Of a DNA stretch of 64,000 nucleotides, positions 8,543-17,062 are shown one piece after another. The translations under genes were made by a program, and so were the position numbers. The notes beneath the pieces were generated by a model. It saw nothing but the letters and a program-made list of their open reading frames with translations, made no database searches and was not told the origin of the DNA. The stretch comes from Lysobacteraceae bacterium (GTDB lineage: Bacteria; Pseudomonadota; Gammaproteobacteria; Xanthomonadales; Xanthomonadaceae), in contig QBLY01000013.1 in NCBI GenBank assembly GCA_003241895.1, positions 1-64,000 of the forward strand. Reading direction: 5' to 3'. Each line of letters starts with the position of its first letter. Position 1 is the first letter of the stretch.

Positions 8543-9085
8543 TTACGGGAACGACGGGAAGATTCCCTGCAGGGCGATGCAGAAGTTCACGCCAAGGTAA
8601 GGCTGCTGGTTCTCGTGCGGCAATCCGCCGCCGGAGAAGGGCTGCAGCATGTTGGGCGCAAACGTGGTGGAAGGCGTGCCGGCGGGCAGGAAGGACTTGG
8701 CCGCGGCGCTGGACGACACCGACAGCGCATTCCCATTCGAGGGCGACCCGGCGCGCTTGTTGACGTCGTTCTGCGCGTAAAGCCGGAGGGCGTGGTTGTG
8801 CTGGGGGATCTGCGTGCTGCCGAGCGCCACGGCGTTGGCGCCGAAGGCTTGACCCAGCGACCGCGGGCTCAGGCCCGGCCCCTGCCCCTGCTGGTTGCCG
8901 GCGCGGCTGGCGAAGTTGGGCAGCTGGAAGATGGTCTGGCCGTTGCCGCCATACGTGGTGCCCAGCAGCGCGAACAGCGCGGTGTTCTGCTGGATGGCGA
9001 TCGTGGCGCCGTTGCAGAACGCCCACCCGCGCGGGTTGAAGTTGAATCCAAACATCTGGATTTCGCCAACGTAGGGCTCGGTCAT
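8543..9085 (-). CDS. Tail-collar domain protein 1 (microcystin-dependent protein-like)
   Basis: A 180-residue protein of the phage tail-collar type also annotated as microcystin-dependent protein. The N-terminal module shows GEIQMFGFNFNPRGW, CNG, and ALFALLGTTYGGNG followed by FQLPNF. The C-terminus ends with GVNFCIALQGIFPSFP, a hallmark shared with its two neighbours. There is no signal peptide and no other phage gene nearby. It is the most divergent of the three paralogues in the middle region (LSPRSLGQ, then NDVNKRAGSPSNG). It is transcribed with the collar genes at 9157 and 9767 (71-79 nt gaps). Function in cells is unknown; a fibre-like or adhesive assembly is inference. Confidence 0.85.
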   Translation of the reverse strand: MTEPYVGEIQMFGFNFNPRGWAFCNGATIAIQQNTALFALLGTTYGGNGQTIFQLPNFASRAGNQQGQGPGLSPRSLGQAFGANAVALGSTQIPQHNHALRLYAQNDVNKRAGSPSNGNALSVSSSAAAKSFLPAGTPSTTFAPNMLQPFSGGGLPHENQQPYLGVNFCIALQGIFPSFP

Positions 9086-9156
9086 GGGGTAACTCTCCAG
9101 TGCTGCCGGCGATGCGGGATGTGCGCCCCGCCGACGTGGCGCGAGGTGGTTTCGGG

Positions 9157-9687
9157 TCAGTTCTGCTGCGGGAAGATGCCTTGGTAAGCAATGCAGTACT
9201 GCACCGTCAGGGTCGGCATGCAGTTCTCGTGCGGCTGCGAACCGCCGGCCATGCTGATGGACTGCGGCGAGAGCGTGAACGCGGTGCCGCCCGTGATGTC
9301 GGTGACATAAATCGTCTGGTCGGCCACGGCGCCCGGGATGACGCTGTTGCCCGGGATGCCCGTGGCCGCCGCCGCCGTGGTGGCGACCGCCGTGTGCGCA
9401 TGCGCCGGCATCTGGGTCGCAAGCACCGTGACGGTTTCGGTGCCGGCCGCCTGCCCGACGATGTAGTTGCCGAGCCCCGGGCCCTGGCCCTGGTGCACCG
9501 GTAGGCGCCCGCGCAGCTCCGGCACCGCGAAGGTGTTCTGGCCATCGCCGCCGTAAGTGGTGCCGATGAGCGCGAACAGCGCGTCGTACTGGGAGATCGG
9601 CAGCAGGCTGCCGTCGCAGGCCTGCCAGCCGTTGGGCGTGCGGCCGAAGCCGAACATGCGGATCTCTCCGATGAAGGGTTGACTCAT
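9157..9687 (-). CDS. Tail-collar domain protein 2
   Basis: A 176-residue paralogue of the collar proteins on either side. It begins MSQPFIGEIRMFGFGRTPNGW with CDGSLLPISQ, ALFALIGTTYGGDGQNTF, and a collar strand AVPELRGR. A GQGPGLGNYIVGQAAGTE segment and the histidine-rich MPAHAHTAV follow, then the conserved end VQYCIAYQGIFPQQN. The Gly-rich, His-containing central part is typical of short tail-fibre proteins, in which the collar domain trimerises. It is cytosolic by sequence. It sits in a tandem array with the genes at 8543 and 9767, most simply explained by gene duplication. Confidence 0.85.
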   Translation of the reverse strand: MSQPFIGEIRMFGFGRTPNGWQACDGSLLPISQYDALFALIGTTYGGDGQNTFAVPELRGRLPVHQGQGPGLGNYIVGQAAGTETVTVLATQMPAHAHTAVATTAAAATGIPGNSVIPGAVADQTIYVTDITGGTAFTLSPQSISMAGGSQPHENCMPTLTVQYCIAYQGIFPQQN

Positions 9688-9766
9688 GGGGCTAGGCTCC
9701 GAAGGTGCTGAGGGCGCGCCTTCGCGGATCCGGCGCGGCGTATCCGGTAGGCAGGGCGCGTGGGCA

Positions 9767-10297
9767 TCAGTTGCGCGACGGGAAAATGCCGCTCAGGGCG
9801 ACGCAGAAGTTGATGGTGCTGTAGGGCTGCAGGTTCGGATGCGCCTGGTTGCCGCCGGCGGGCACCACCGTGGCCGGGTTCAACGACACCAGGCTGCCGG
9901 TGGACGGCCCGTGCAGCGCCACCGGGGTGCTGGCGAACAGGGCGGCGTTGGGGTTGCGCGTGGTGCCGTTGGCAGTGGTGGCGTTGGCGCTGTGCGTGTG
10001 CGTGGGCAGGTCTGTTGCAGCCAAGGTCACGCTCTCCACGCCCGCGCGCTGCCCGATCTGGACAGGCGGTGGCTGCCAGCCCGGGTCCACCGAAGACGCG
10101 TAGCCGATCGGCGTGCGCGAGCGCAGGTCCGGAAGGGCGAAGTTGGTAGTGCCGTTGCCGCCGTACTGCGTGCCCAGAAGCGAGAACAGCGCCTGGTTCT
10201 GGTTGATCGGCAGCAGCTGGCCGTTGCACTGCGCGAAGAACCTAGGCGCGAAATTGAAGCCGGTCATCATGATCTGGCCGATGAAGAAGTCGCTCAT
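9767..10297 (-). CDS. Tail-collar domain protein 3 (first gene of collar operon)
   Basis: A 176-residue collar-domain protein. ATG 10297 gives the family start MSDFFIGQIMMTGFNFAPRF; the frame extends upstream but without protein-like sequence. Motifs run CNGQLLPINQNQALFSLLGTQYGG, FALPDLRSRTPIGY, the histidine-rich DLPTHTHSA, and the shared C-terminus NFCVALSGIFPSRN. Being furthest upstream on the minus strand, it probably leads the operon collar3-collar2-collar1-GNAT. It is divergent from the autotransporter gene at 10562, sharing a 264-bp intergenic region. Family members cluster this way in several proteobacteria as I recall, without assigned function. Confidence 0.85.
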   Translation of the reverse strand: MSDFFIGQIMMTGFNFAPRFFAQCNGQLLPINQNQALFSLLGTQYGGNGTTNFALPDLRSRTPIGYASSVDPGWQPPPVQIGQRAGVESVTLAATDLPTHTHSANATTANGTTRNPNAALFASTPVALHGPSTGSLVSLNPATVVPAGGNQAHPNLQPYSTINFCVALSGIFPSRN

Positions 10298-10561
10298 TGC
10301 CCGCTCCCTGCTGAGTATCAACCTGCGCGTGGCCTGGCCGGGGCAACCCCCCCCCGCCAGCATCACGTCCCCGCGGTCACTTTGCCGCCATGGCGTGGCC
10401 AATACAAGCGGAGCGTGATGTTTGCGGCGTGACTGGCCCGGCATGGCGTCCGGTCTGGCGTTCGGGTAATTTGGCCGCTCGGGCGCGGGGCTTTCGTTGA
10501 CCCCCATACCGACCGGCGGTTTTTGCCCCGGGGGTGTCCAAATTCACTGGGGAGCAGGGCA
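10298..10561. other. Divergent intergenic region between collar operon and autotransporter
   Basis: This 264-bp non-coding region must carry the promoters of both divergent units. It contains a run of nine C near 10347-10355 and a TTGACC at 10497-10502 on the plus strand without a convincing -10 at the right distance. On the plus strand a ribosome-binding stretch GGGGAGCAGGG sits just before the ATG at 10562. I see no clear operator or terminator. Confidence 0.5.
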
Positions 10562-13500
10562 ATGCAGCAGTCGTCAAGCGCGTCCACGCACGGGTTTGTC
10601 CGCCGACCCATAACCCGCATGCGGGCGCTGGCGTCACTCCTGCTGGCCTTCGGGCTGCTCTGGTCGTCCATGGCCTCGGCCGTGGGCGATCCGTCCACCT
10701 ACCCGGGCTGCGCCACGCGCAACGTCAACGTGGCCTGGGGCGGTTCAGTCAACGTGGACCTGTCGGCCTGCCACTTCTTCGGCCTGGGCGTGGTGTCCAC
10801 CCCGCCCACGCACGGCACCGCCACCGAAGGCGACCCCGAGCCCATCGACAGCTACAACTACAACCACAACGGCAGCACGCCCGCAGGCGGCGGCAGTGAC
10901 CAGTTCGTGGTGCTGGACGACAATAGTGACTTCATCACGGTCAACGTCACCATCAGCGCACCGACCTCGGCGATCGTCGTGTCGCCCGCGACGCTGCCGG
11001 CCATGACCGCCGGCACGCCCTTCAGCCAGACGCTGACGTCCAACGGCGGCGGCGTTCCCTACGCCTACTCGCTGGTCAGCGGCACCCTGCCGGTCGGCAT
11101 CTCGCTTTCCGCCGGCGGCACGCTGTCGGGCACCCCGACCCAGCGCGGAGGTTTCGGCTTCAGCGTGCGCTCGCAGGACTCCAATGGCGATTTCGCCGTC
11201 AAGGCTTACGGCGACGCGGTCAACAACCCAACGCTTTCGATCCCCGCTTCGGCCACGGCGATCCAGGGTGTGGCGTTCTCGCAGGCCTTGGCGGTCACCG
11301 GCGGCGTGGCGCCGCACTCCTTCCTGCTCGAGTCCGGCACGTTCCCGGCGGGCATTTCGATCTCTTCGGCGGGCGTCGTCAGCGGCACCACCGCCGCCGC
11401 CCCGGGCGCCTTCCCGGTGACGCTGCGCGTCACCGACGCCAGCACCGGCCCGGGCAGCTACTTCGAACTCGAGAGTTTCACCCTCAACGTCAGCGCGGCG
11501 CCGTCGGTGTCCATCGCAGTGGCGCCGGCATCGGTGTCCGAGGACGGCGCGACCAATCTCGTTTACACCCTTACGCGCAGCGCCAGCCTGGCCTCGCCGA
11601 CGGTGGTGAACATCACCACCACCGGCACGGCCACCAGCGGTACCGACTACGCCGGCGGCGTGGCCACAGTGTCCATACCGGCCGGTGCCACCACCGCCAC
11701 GATCACCATCGACCCCACGGTGGACGCCACCGTTGAAGCCGACGAGACGGTGATACTCACGGTTGCGGCCGGCGCCGGTTACACGGTGGGCGCACCGGCC
11801 GGCGCCACCGGCACGATCCTCAACGACGACGTCCCCACCGCCTCCATCGCGGTGGCGCCGGCTTCGGTGTCCGAGGACGGTGTTCCCAACCTCGTCTACA
11901 CCGTTACGCTCAACCAAGCGGCGCTGACGCCCACCTCGGTGAACTTCACCGTGGCCGGCACCGCCACCTCCGGCACCGACTATGCCGCGGTGACCTCGCC
12001 GCTGGTCATCCCCGCCGGCAACACCACCGGCACCATCACGGTCAACCCGACCACCGACGCCACGAACGAAGCCGATGAAACCGTCATCCTGACCCTTGCG
12101 GCGGGCGCCGGTTACACCGTGGGCGTTCCCGCCGGCGCCACCGGCACGATCCTCAACGACGACCTGCCGACGCTGAGCATCAACGACGTTGCCCTCAACG
12201 AAGGCAATGCCGGCACCAGCAATGCCACGTTCACCGTCAGCCTGTCGGCTCCCGCCGGTCCGGGGGGCGTTACGTTCGACATCGCCACGGCCAACGGCAC
12301 CGCCACCACCGGCACCGACTTCACCGGCAGTTCACTGACCGGCCAGACCATCCCGGCCGGCAGCAGCACCTACACGTTCACCGTGCTGATCAATGGCGAC
12401 ACGCTCAACGAGTCCAACGAGACGTTCTTCGTCAACGTCACCAACGTCACGGGCGCGACCGTGTCCGATGGCCAGGGACTTGGCACGATCACCAACGACG
12501 ATGCGCTGCCCAGCCTTGCCATCAACGACATCAGCGTGGCGGAAGGCAATGCCGGCACGGTCAATGCCGTCTTCACCGTGACGCTCAGCGCCGCCAGTGG
12601 CCAGGTCGTGGGCGTCAGCTTCGCCACCGCCAACGGTACCGCGGTTGCTCCGGGCGACTACACCTCCGCCAGCGGCACGCTGAGCTTCACGCCGGGCCAA
12701 GTCACCCAAACCATCACGGTGCTGGTCAATGGCGATATCGCTCCGGAAGCCGATGAGACCTTCAATGTCGACCTGAGCGCGGCGACCAACGCCACTATCA
12801 GCGACAACCAGGGCACCGGCACCATCCTCAACGACGACGTGCCGGTGACCGTCAATCCGGCCACCGTGCCCGACGGCACCGTGGCCGCTGCTTACTCGCA
12901 GACGCTCACCGCCTCCGGCGGCTTGGCGCCGTATTCGTTCGCAGTCACCGCCGGCGCCCTGCCGGCCGGCCTGACCCTGTCGGCGGGAGGCACGCTTTCG
13001 GGCACCCCGACCGCGGGCGGCAGTTTCAACTTCACCGCCACCGCCACCGACAGCAGCCCGGTCCCGGGCCCGTTCTCGGGTAGTCGTGCGTACACCTTGA
13101 CGGTGGCCCCGGCAACGGTGTCGCTGCCGGCGACCCCGCTCGCCGGCGGCACCTTGAGCACGCCCTACTCGGCGTCCATCACGGCGGCCTCGGGCGGCAC
13201 CTCGCCTTACGCCTACGCGGTCACCGCCGGCGCGCTGCCGGGCGGCCTGACGCTCAACGCCGCCACGGGGGCCATCACCGGCACGCCCGGCGCGCTGGGC
13301 ACGTTCAACTTCAGCGTGACCGCCACCGACAGCAGCACCGGTACCGGTCCCTACACCGCGACACAGGCCTACAGCATCGTCGTGATCGACAACCCGCCGG
13401 TCGCCAACAGCGGCACGCTTACGGTCGCGTACAACGCGCCGGCCACTGCGGTGACGCTCAACATCACCGGCGGCACGCCGACCTCGGTCGCCATCGCGAC

Positions 13501-16500
13501 GGCGGCCTCCAACGGCAGTGCCATCGCGACGGGCACTTCGATCACCTACCAGCCGACGGTCGGTTTCGCGGGCAGCGACAGCTTCACCTACACCGCCACC
13601 AACACCGGCGGCACGTCGGCACCCGCCACCATCACGGTGACGGTGAATGATCCGGTGATCACCATCACCGCCGGCGGCGCACTGACGGCTACCGTCGCGG
13701 CGCCGTACAGCAACACGTTCACCTTCAACGGCGGCGCGACGCCCTGGAGCGGCTTCCAGGTCACCAACCTGCCGGCGGGCCTGAGCATCACCGCGACCAC
13801 GGCCAATACCGTCACGGTGTCCGGCACGCCTACGCAGGCGGGCAGCTTCAACCTCAACGTGTCGGCCACCGACAGCAGCACGGGCAGCGGCCCGTTCACC
13901 GTCGGCCAGGCGTTCACGCTGGCCGTTGCCGGTCCCAGCCTGACGCTGGCGCCCGTCGCCGGCACCTTCAGCGCGCCCTACGGCGTGGCTTACTCGCAGG
14001 CCTTCACCGCCAGCGGTGGCACCGGTCCCTACACCTACTCGGTGAGCGGTGCGCTGCCGGCCGGCCTGGCCCTTGGCGGCAACACGATCTCCGGCACGCC
14101 CACCGCGCCGGGCAGCTTCCCGATCACCATCACGGCCACCGACACCGGATCCACCGGCACCGGCTCGCCGTTCACGGTTGCGCAGAGCTACACCATCGAC
14201 GTGCCGGCACCGACCATCGTGGTCACTCCGGCAACACTGCCCAACCCGGTCGCGGGTGCGCCCTACAGCCAGGTGGTCAGCGCCAGCGGCGGCATTGCTC
14301 CTTACAGCTTCGCGGTCACGGCAGGCAGCCTGCCCAACGGCCTGGCGCTGTCCGCCGGCGGCACGATTTCGGGCACGGCGACCCAGGTGGGCACGTTCAA
14401 CCTGACCGTCACCGGCACCGATGCCAACGGCCAGGCCGGCGCCCTGTCCTACACGCTGGTGGTGGCGGCGCCGGTGCTCACCCTGAGCCCGCCGAACGGC
14501 ACCCTGACGGCCACCTACGGTGCGGCTTACTCGCAGGCGTTCACCGCTGGCGGCAGCCCGGGCCCGTACACGTACGTGCTTTCTGGGGCGCTGCCCACGG
14601 GCGTGAGCTTCAGTGGCAACACGCTTGCGGGTACGCCGACCGTGCCGGGCAGTTACCCGATCACCGTCACCGCCACCGACAACGGCTTGACGGGCGCGGG
14701 TGCACCGTTCTCGATCACGGGCAGCTACACGCTCAACGTCCCGGCACCGACCGTGGTGCTGGCCCCCACCACCCTGGCGGACGGCATCGCCGGCCAGGCC
14801 TACGCTGCGGCGCTTTCGGCCTCCGGCGGCATCGCTCCGTACACCTTCGCAGTGACGGCGGGCGCGCTGCCGAACGGCCTGTCGCTCACGGCGGCTGGCG
14901 GGCTCTCGGGAACGCCCACGCAAAGCGGCACGTTCAACTTCACCGTGACGGCCACCGACGCCAACGGCCAGGCGGGAGCCCGCGCCTACGCCGTCGCCAT
15001 CGCGGTGCCGGTGCTGACGCTGACGCCGGCCACGCTGCCCTCGGGCATCGTGGGCGTTGGCTACAGCCAGTCGCTCAGCGCCGCGGGCGGCATCGCGCCC
15101 TACACCTACGCGGTTACCGCCGGTGCGCTGCCGGCAGGGCTGACGCTGGCCGGCAACGGCTTGCTGAGCGGCACGCCGACCGCGCAGGGCACGTTCAACG
15201 CCACGATCACCGCCACCGACAGCACGGCCGGCACCGCCGCCACCGTGTCCCAGGCCTACGCAATCACCATCGTGTTCGCACCGCCGGTGGCCGCCAACGA
15301 TACGGCGACGGTGCTGGCGGGCCAGGCGGTCACCATCGCGGTGACCAGCAACGACGTGTCCGTGGCGCCGATCACCAGCATCGCCATCGCCACGCCGCCG
15401 GCCCAGGGCACGGCGGTGGTGTCGGGGCTGGACGTCATCTACACCGCTCCGGCCACGGCCCCGCCGACGGTCACCTTCACCTACATCGCGAGCGGCCCGG
15501 GCGGAAGCTCGGCGCCGGCCACGGTGACGGTGACGGTGAACCCGCGGGCGGTCGCCGCCAACCTGGTGGCCACCACCCCGCCGGCCACGCCGGTACAGGT
15601 GAACCTCACCAGCGGCGCCGCCGGAGGTCCGTTCACCGGTGCCGCGGTGGTCTCGGTTTCGCCGGCGGGCTCGGGCACCACGGCCATCGCGGCTTCGGGC
15701 GGCAACTACGTGCTCACGTTCACTCCCGACAGCGCCTTCAGCGGCGTCTCGGTGGTGAGCTACACCCTGAGCAACGCCTTCACCACATCCGCGCCAGCCA
15801 CGGTCACCATCACCGTGCAGCCGCGTCCGGATCCGACCCTGGACGTGGAGCTGCGCGGGCTGATCGATGCCCAGGTGGATTCCACCAAGCGCTTCGCCAC
15901 CACCCAGATCAACAACTTCCAGCAGCGCCTGGAGCAGCTGCACAACGGCGGTGAAGGTGGCTTCGACAACCGCCTGGGCTTCGCGATCGACCGCCCGTGC
16001 ATCGAACCGCTGGTGGGCTATTCCATCGACCCGTGCAACCCGGACACCAACGGCTTCCGCGGCGGCAACGGCCTGTCCAGCAGCGCCACCGGCAGCGGCG
16101 CGGCCGGCGGCCAGGGCAACGGTGGTCCGGTCGGCACGTGGATCGGCGGCATGATCCGCTCGGGCAGCCAGGACGGCCGCAACGGCGGCGCCGACATCGA
16201 CTTCGAAACCGATGGCCTGAGCACCGGCATCGACTACCGGATCAGCAGCGAGTGGGTGATCGGTGGCGGCTTCGGCTTCGGCAAGGACGAGAACGCCATC
16301 GGCACTGAAGGCAGCCGCGTGGACGGCGACGCCCGCACGGTTGCGCTGTACGCCAGCTACCATCCGGGCCGGATGTTCGTGGACATGCTGCTGGGCTACC
16401 AGTCGATCGACTTCGACCTGCGCCGCTACCTCACCGCCAACGGCGGCACGGTGGACGGCCAGCGCGACGGCAACCAGCTGTTCGCCTCGCTGTCGGTAGG

Positions 16501-16951
16501 CGCGGACATCGTGCGCGAGAACATGATGTTCACCCCGTACGCCCGACTCGACTTGGCGCAGGCCGACCTGGACGCCTACACCGAGACCGGCGACCCCATC
16601 TACGCGCTCAGCTACGACCAGATGGACGTGGACACCGCCACCGGCAACGTCGGCCTGCGCATGGATTGGCAGCATGACCAGCCCTGGGGCCGGTTCACGC
16701 CGCAGGTTCGCCTGGAATACCAGCACGACTTCAGCGGTCGTTCCGACGCGCTGGTGCGCTATGCCGACCTGCTCGGCGGCCCGGTGTACGGGCTGTCGGC
16801 CACGGGCTTCGACAACAACCGCTTCATGGTCGGCCTGGGTGCGCTGTTCGACCTCAACAGCGGCTGGGGCTGGCGCCTCGAGTACCGCGGCCAGCTCAGC
16901 AGCGGCGAAACCGACAACGGCATCAGCGTGAGCGTGCAGAAGCAGTTCTAA
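10562..16951 (+). CDS. Giant Ig-repeat / Calx-beta autotransporter
   Basis: A 2129-residue surface protein. Residues 1-40 are a signal peptide ending SSMASA. About 41-142 is a cysteine-pair module (C50 and C70) with TYPGCATR and FVVLDDNSDFITV. Two He_PIG-like repeats follow, then four Calx-beta domains (~315-760) with DETVILTVAAGAGY and NDD motifs, and about nine further Ig-like repeats (~761-1570) with the signatures LPAGLTL, GGTLSGTPT and FTVTATD. A cadherin-like section runs ~1573-1755, then a helical linker (~1757-1795) and an autotransporter beta-barrel (~1856-2129) ending in aromatic KQF. This is a type V secretion layout with passenger and translocator in one chain; adhesion is the usual role and is inferred. 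ATG 10562 has a good ribosome site. A strong terminator follows. The protein has only a handful of cysteines. Confidence 0.9.
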   Translation: MQQSSSASTHGFVRRPITRMRALASLLLAFGLLWSSMASAVGDPSTYPGCATRNVNVAWGGSVNVDLSACHFFGLGVVSTPPTHGTATEGDPEPIDSYNYNHNGSTPAGGGSDQFVVLDDNSDFITVNVTISAPTSAIVVSPATLPAMTAGTPFSQTLTSNGGGVPYAYSLVSGTLPVGISLSAGGTLSGTPTQRGGFGFSVRSQDSNGDFAVKAYGDAVNNPTLSIPASATAIQGVAFSQALAVTGGVAPHSFLLESGTFPAGISISSAGVVSGTTAAAPGAFPVTLRVTDASTGPGSYFELESFTLNVSAAPSVSIAVAPASVSEDGATNLVYTLTRSASLASPTVVNITTTGTATSGTDYAGGVATVSIPAGATTATITIDPTVDATVEADETVILTVAAGAGYTVGAPAGATGTILNDDVPTASIAVAPASVSEDGVPNLVYTVTLNQAALTPTSVNFTVAGTATSGTDYAAVTSPLVIPAGNTTGTITVNPTTDATNEADETVILTLAAGAGYTVGVPAGATGTILNDDLPTLSINDVALNEGNAGTSNATFTVSLSAPAGPGGVTFDIATANGTATTGTDFTGSSLTGQTIPAGSSTYTFTVLINGDTLNESNETFFVNVTNVTGATVSDGQGLGTITNDDALPSLAINDISVAEGNAGTVNAVFTVTLSAASGQVVGVSFATANGTAVAPGDYTSASGTLSFTPGQVTQTITVLVNGDIAPEADETFNVDLSAATNATISDNQGTGTILNDDVPVTVNPATVPDGTVAAAYSQTLTASGGLAPYSFAVTAGALPAGLTLSAGGTLSGTPTAGGSFNFTATATDSSPVPGPFSGSRAYTLTVAPATVSLPATPLAGGTLSTPYSASITAASGGTSPYAYAVTAGALPGGLTLNAATGAITGTPGALGTFNFSVTATDSSTGTGPYTATQAYSIVVIDNPPVANSGTLTVAYNAPATAVTLNITGGTPTSVAIATAASNGSAIATGTSITYQPTVGFAGSDSFTYTATNTGGTSAPATITVTVNDPVITITAGGALTATVAAPYSNTFTFNGGATPWSGFQVTNLPAGLSITATTANTVTVSGTPTQAGSFNLNVSATDSSTGSGPFTVGQAFTLAVAGPSLTLAPVAGTFSAPYGVAYSQAFTASGGTGPYTYSVSGALPAGLALGGNTISGTPTAPGSFPITITATDTGSTGTGSPFTVAQSYTIDVPAPTIVVTPATLPNPVAGAPYSQVVSASGGIAPYSFAVTAGSLPNGLALSAGGTISGTATQVGTFNLTVTGTDANGQAGALSYTLVVAAPVLTLSPPNGTLTATYGAAYSQAFTAGGSPGPYTYVLSGALPTGVSFSGNTLAGTPTVPGSYPITVTATDNGLTGAGAPFSITGSYTLNVPAPTVVLAPTTLADGIAGQAYAAALSASGGIAPYTFAVTAGALPNGLSLTAAGGLSGTPTQSGTFNFTVTATDANGQAGARAYAVAIAVPVLTLTPATLPSGIVGVGYSQSLSAAGGIAPYTYAVTAGALPAGLTLAGNGLLSGTPTAQGTFNATITATDSTAGTAATVSQAYAITIVFAPPVAANDTATVLAGQAVTIAVTSNDVSVAPITSIAIATPPAQGTAVVSGLDVIYTAPATAPPTVTFTYIASGPGGSSAPATVTVTVNPRAVAANLVATTPPATPVQVNLTSGAAGGPFTGAAVVSVSPAGSGTTAIAASGGNYVLTFTPDSAFSGVSVVSYTLSNAFTTSAPATVTITVQPRPDPTLDVELRGLIDAQVDSTKRFATTQINNFQQRLEQLHNGGEGGFDNRLGFAIDRPCIEPLVGYSIDPCNPDTNGFRGGNGLSSSATGSGAAGGQGNGGPVGTWIGGMIRSGSQDGRNGGADIDFETDGLSTGIDYRISSEWVIGGGFGFGKDENAIGTEGSRVDGDARTVALYASYHPGRMFVDMLLGYQSIDFDLRRYLTANGGTVDGQRDGNQLFASLSVGADIVRENMMFTPYARLDLAQADLDAYTETGDPIYALSYDQMDVDTATGNVGLRMDWQHDQPWGRFTPQVRLEYQHDFSGRSDALVRYADLLGGPVYGLSATGFDNNRFMVGLGALFDLNSGWGWRLEYRGQLSSGETDNGISVSVQKQF

Positions 16952-16977
16952 GCCACGCGCAACATCGCAAACAGACG

Positions 16978-17006
16978 GGGGCCGGGAAACCGGCCCCTGT
17001 TTTTTT
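16978..17006 (+). terminator. Rho-independent terminator after the autotransporter
   Basis: A perfect 8-bp stem GGGGCCGG/CCGGCCCC closed by a GAAA tetraloop (16978-16997) is followed by TGTTTTTTT. It lies 27 nt behind the autotransporter stop codon and should end that transcript before the MFS-PlsC gene. Confidence 0.9.
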
Positions 17007-17062
17007 GGCTAGGCGGCGATGGGGGCCGCTGGTAGGCTCCGGGCATTGCTTCCGGGGGATCC

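Noticed and set aside
8543-10297. A prophage or tailocin suggested by three tail-collar genes
   Set aside because: No other phage structural, lysis, integrase or repressor gene and no att-like repeats in the surroundings; the collar families occur outside phages.
12332-16726. A 1464-codon open frame on the minus strand inside the autotransporter gene
   Set aside because: Its translation is a Gly/Arg/Ala-rich text without domains; it is the antisense shadow of a GC-rich repetitive gene, where stop codons are rare.
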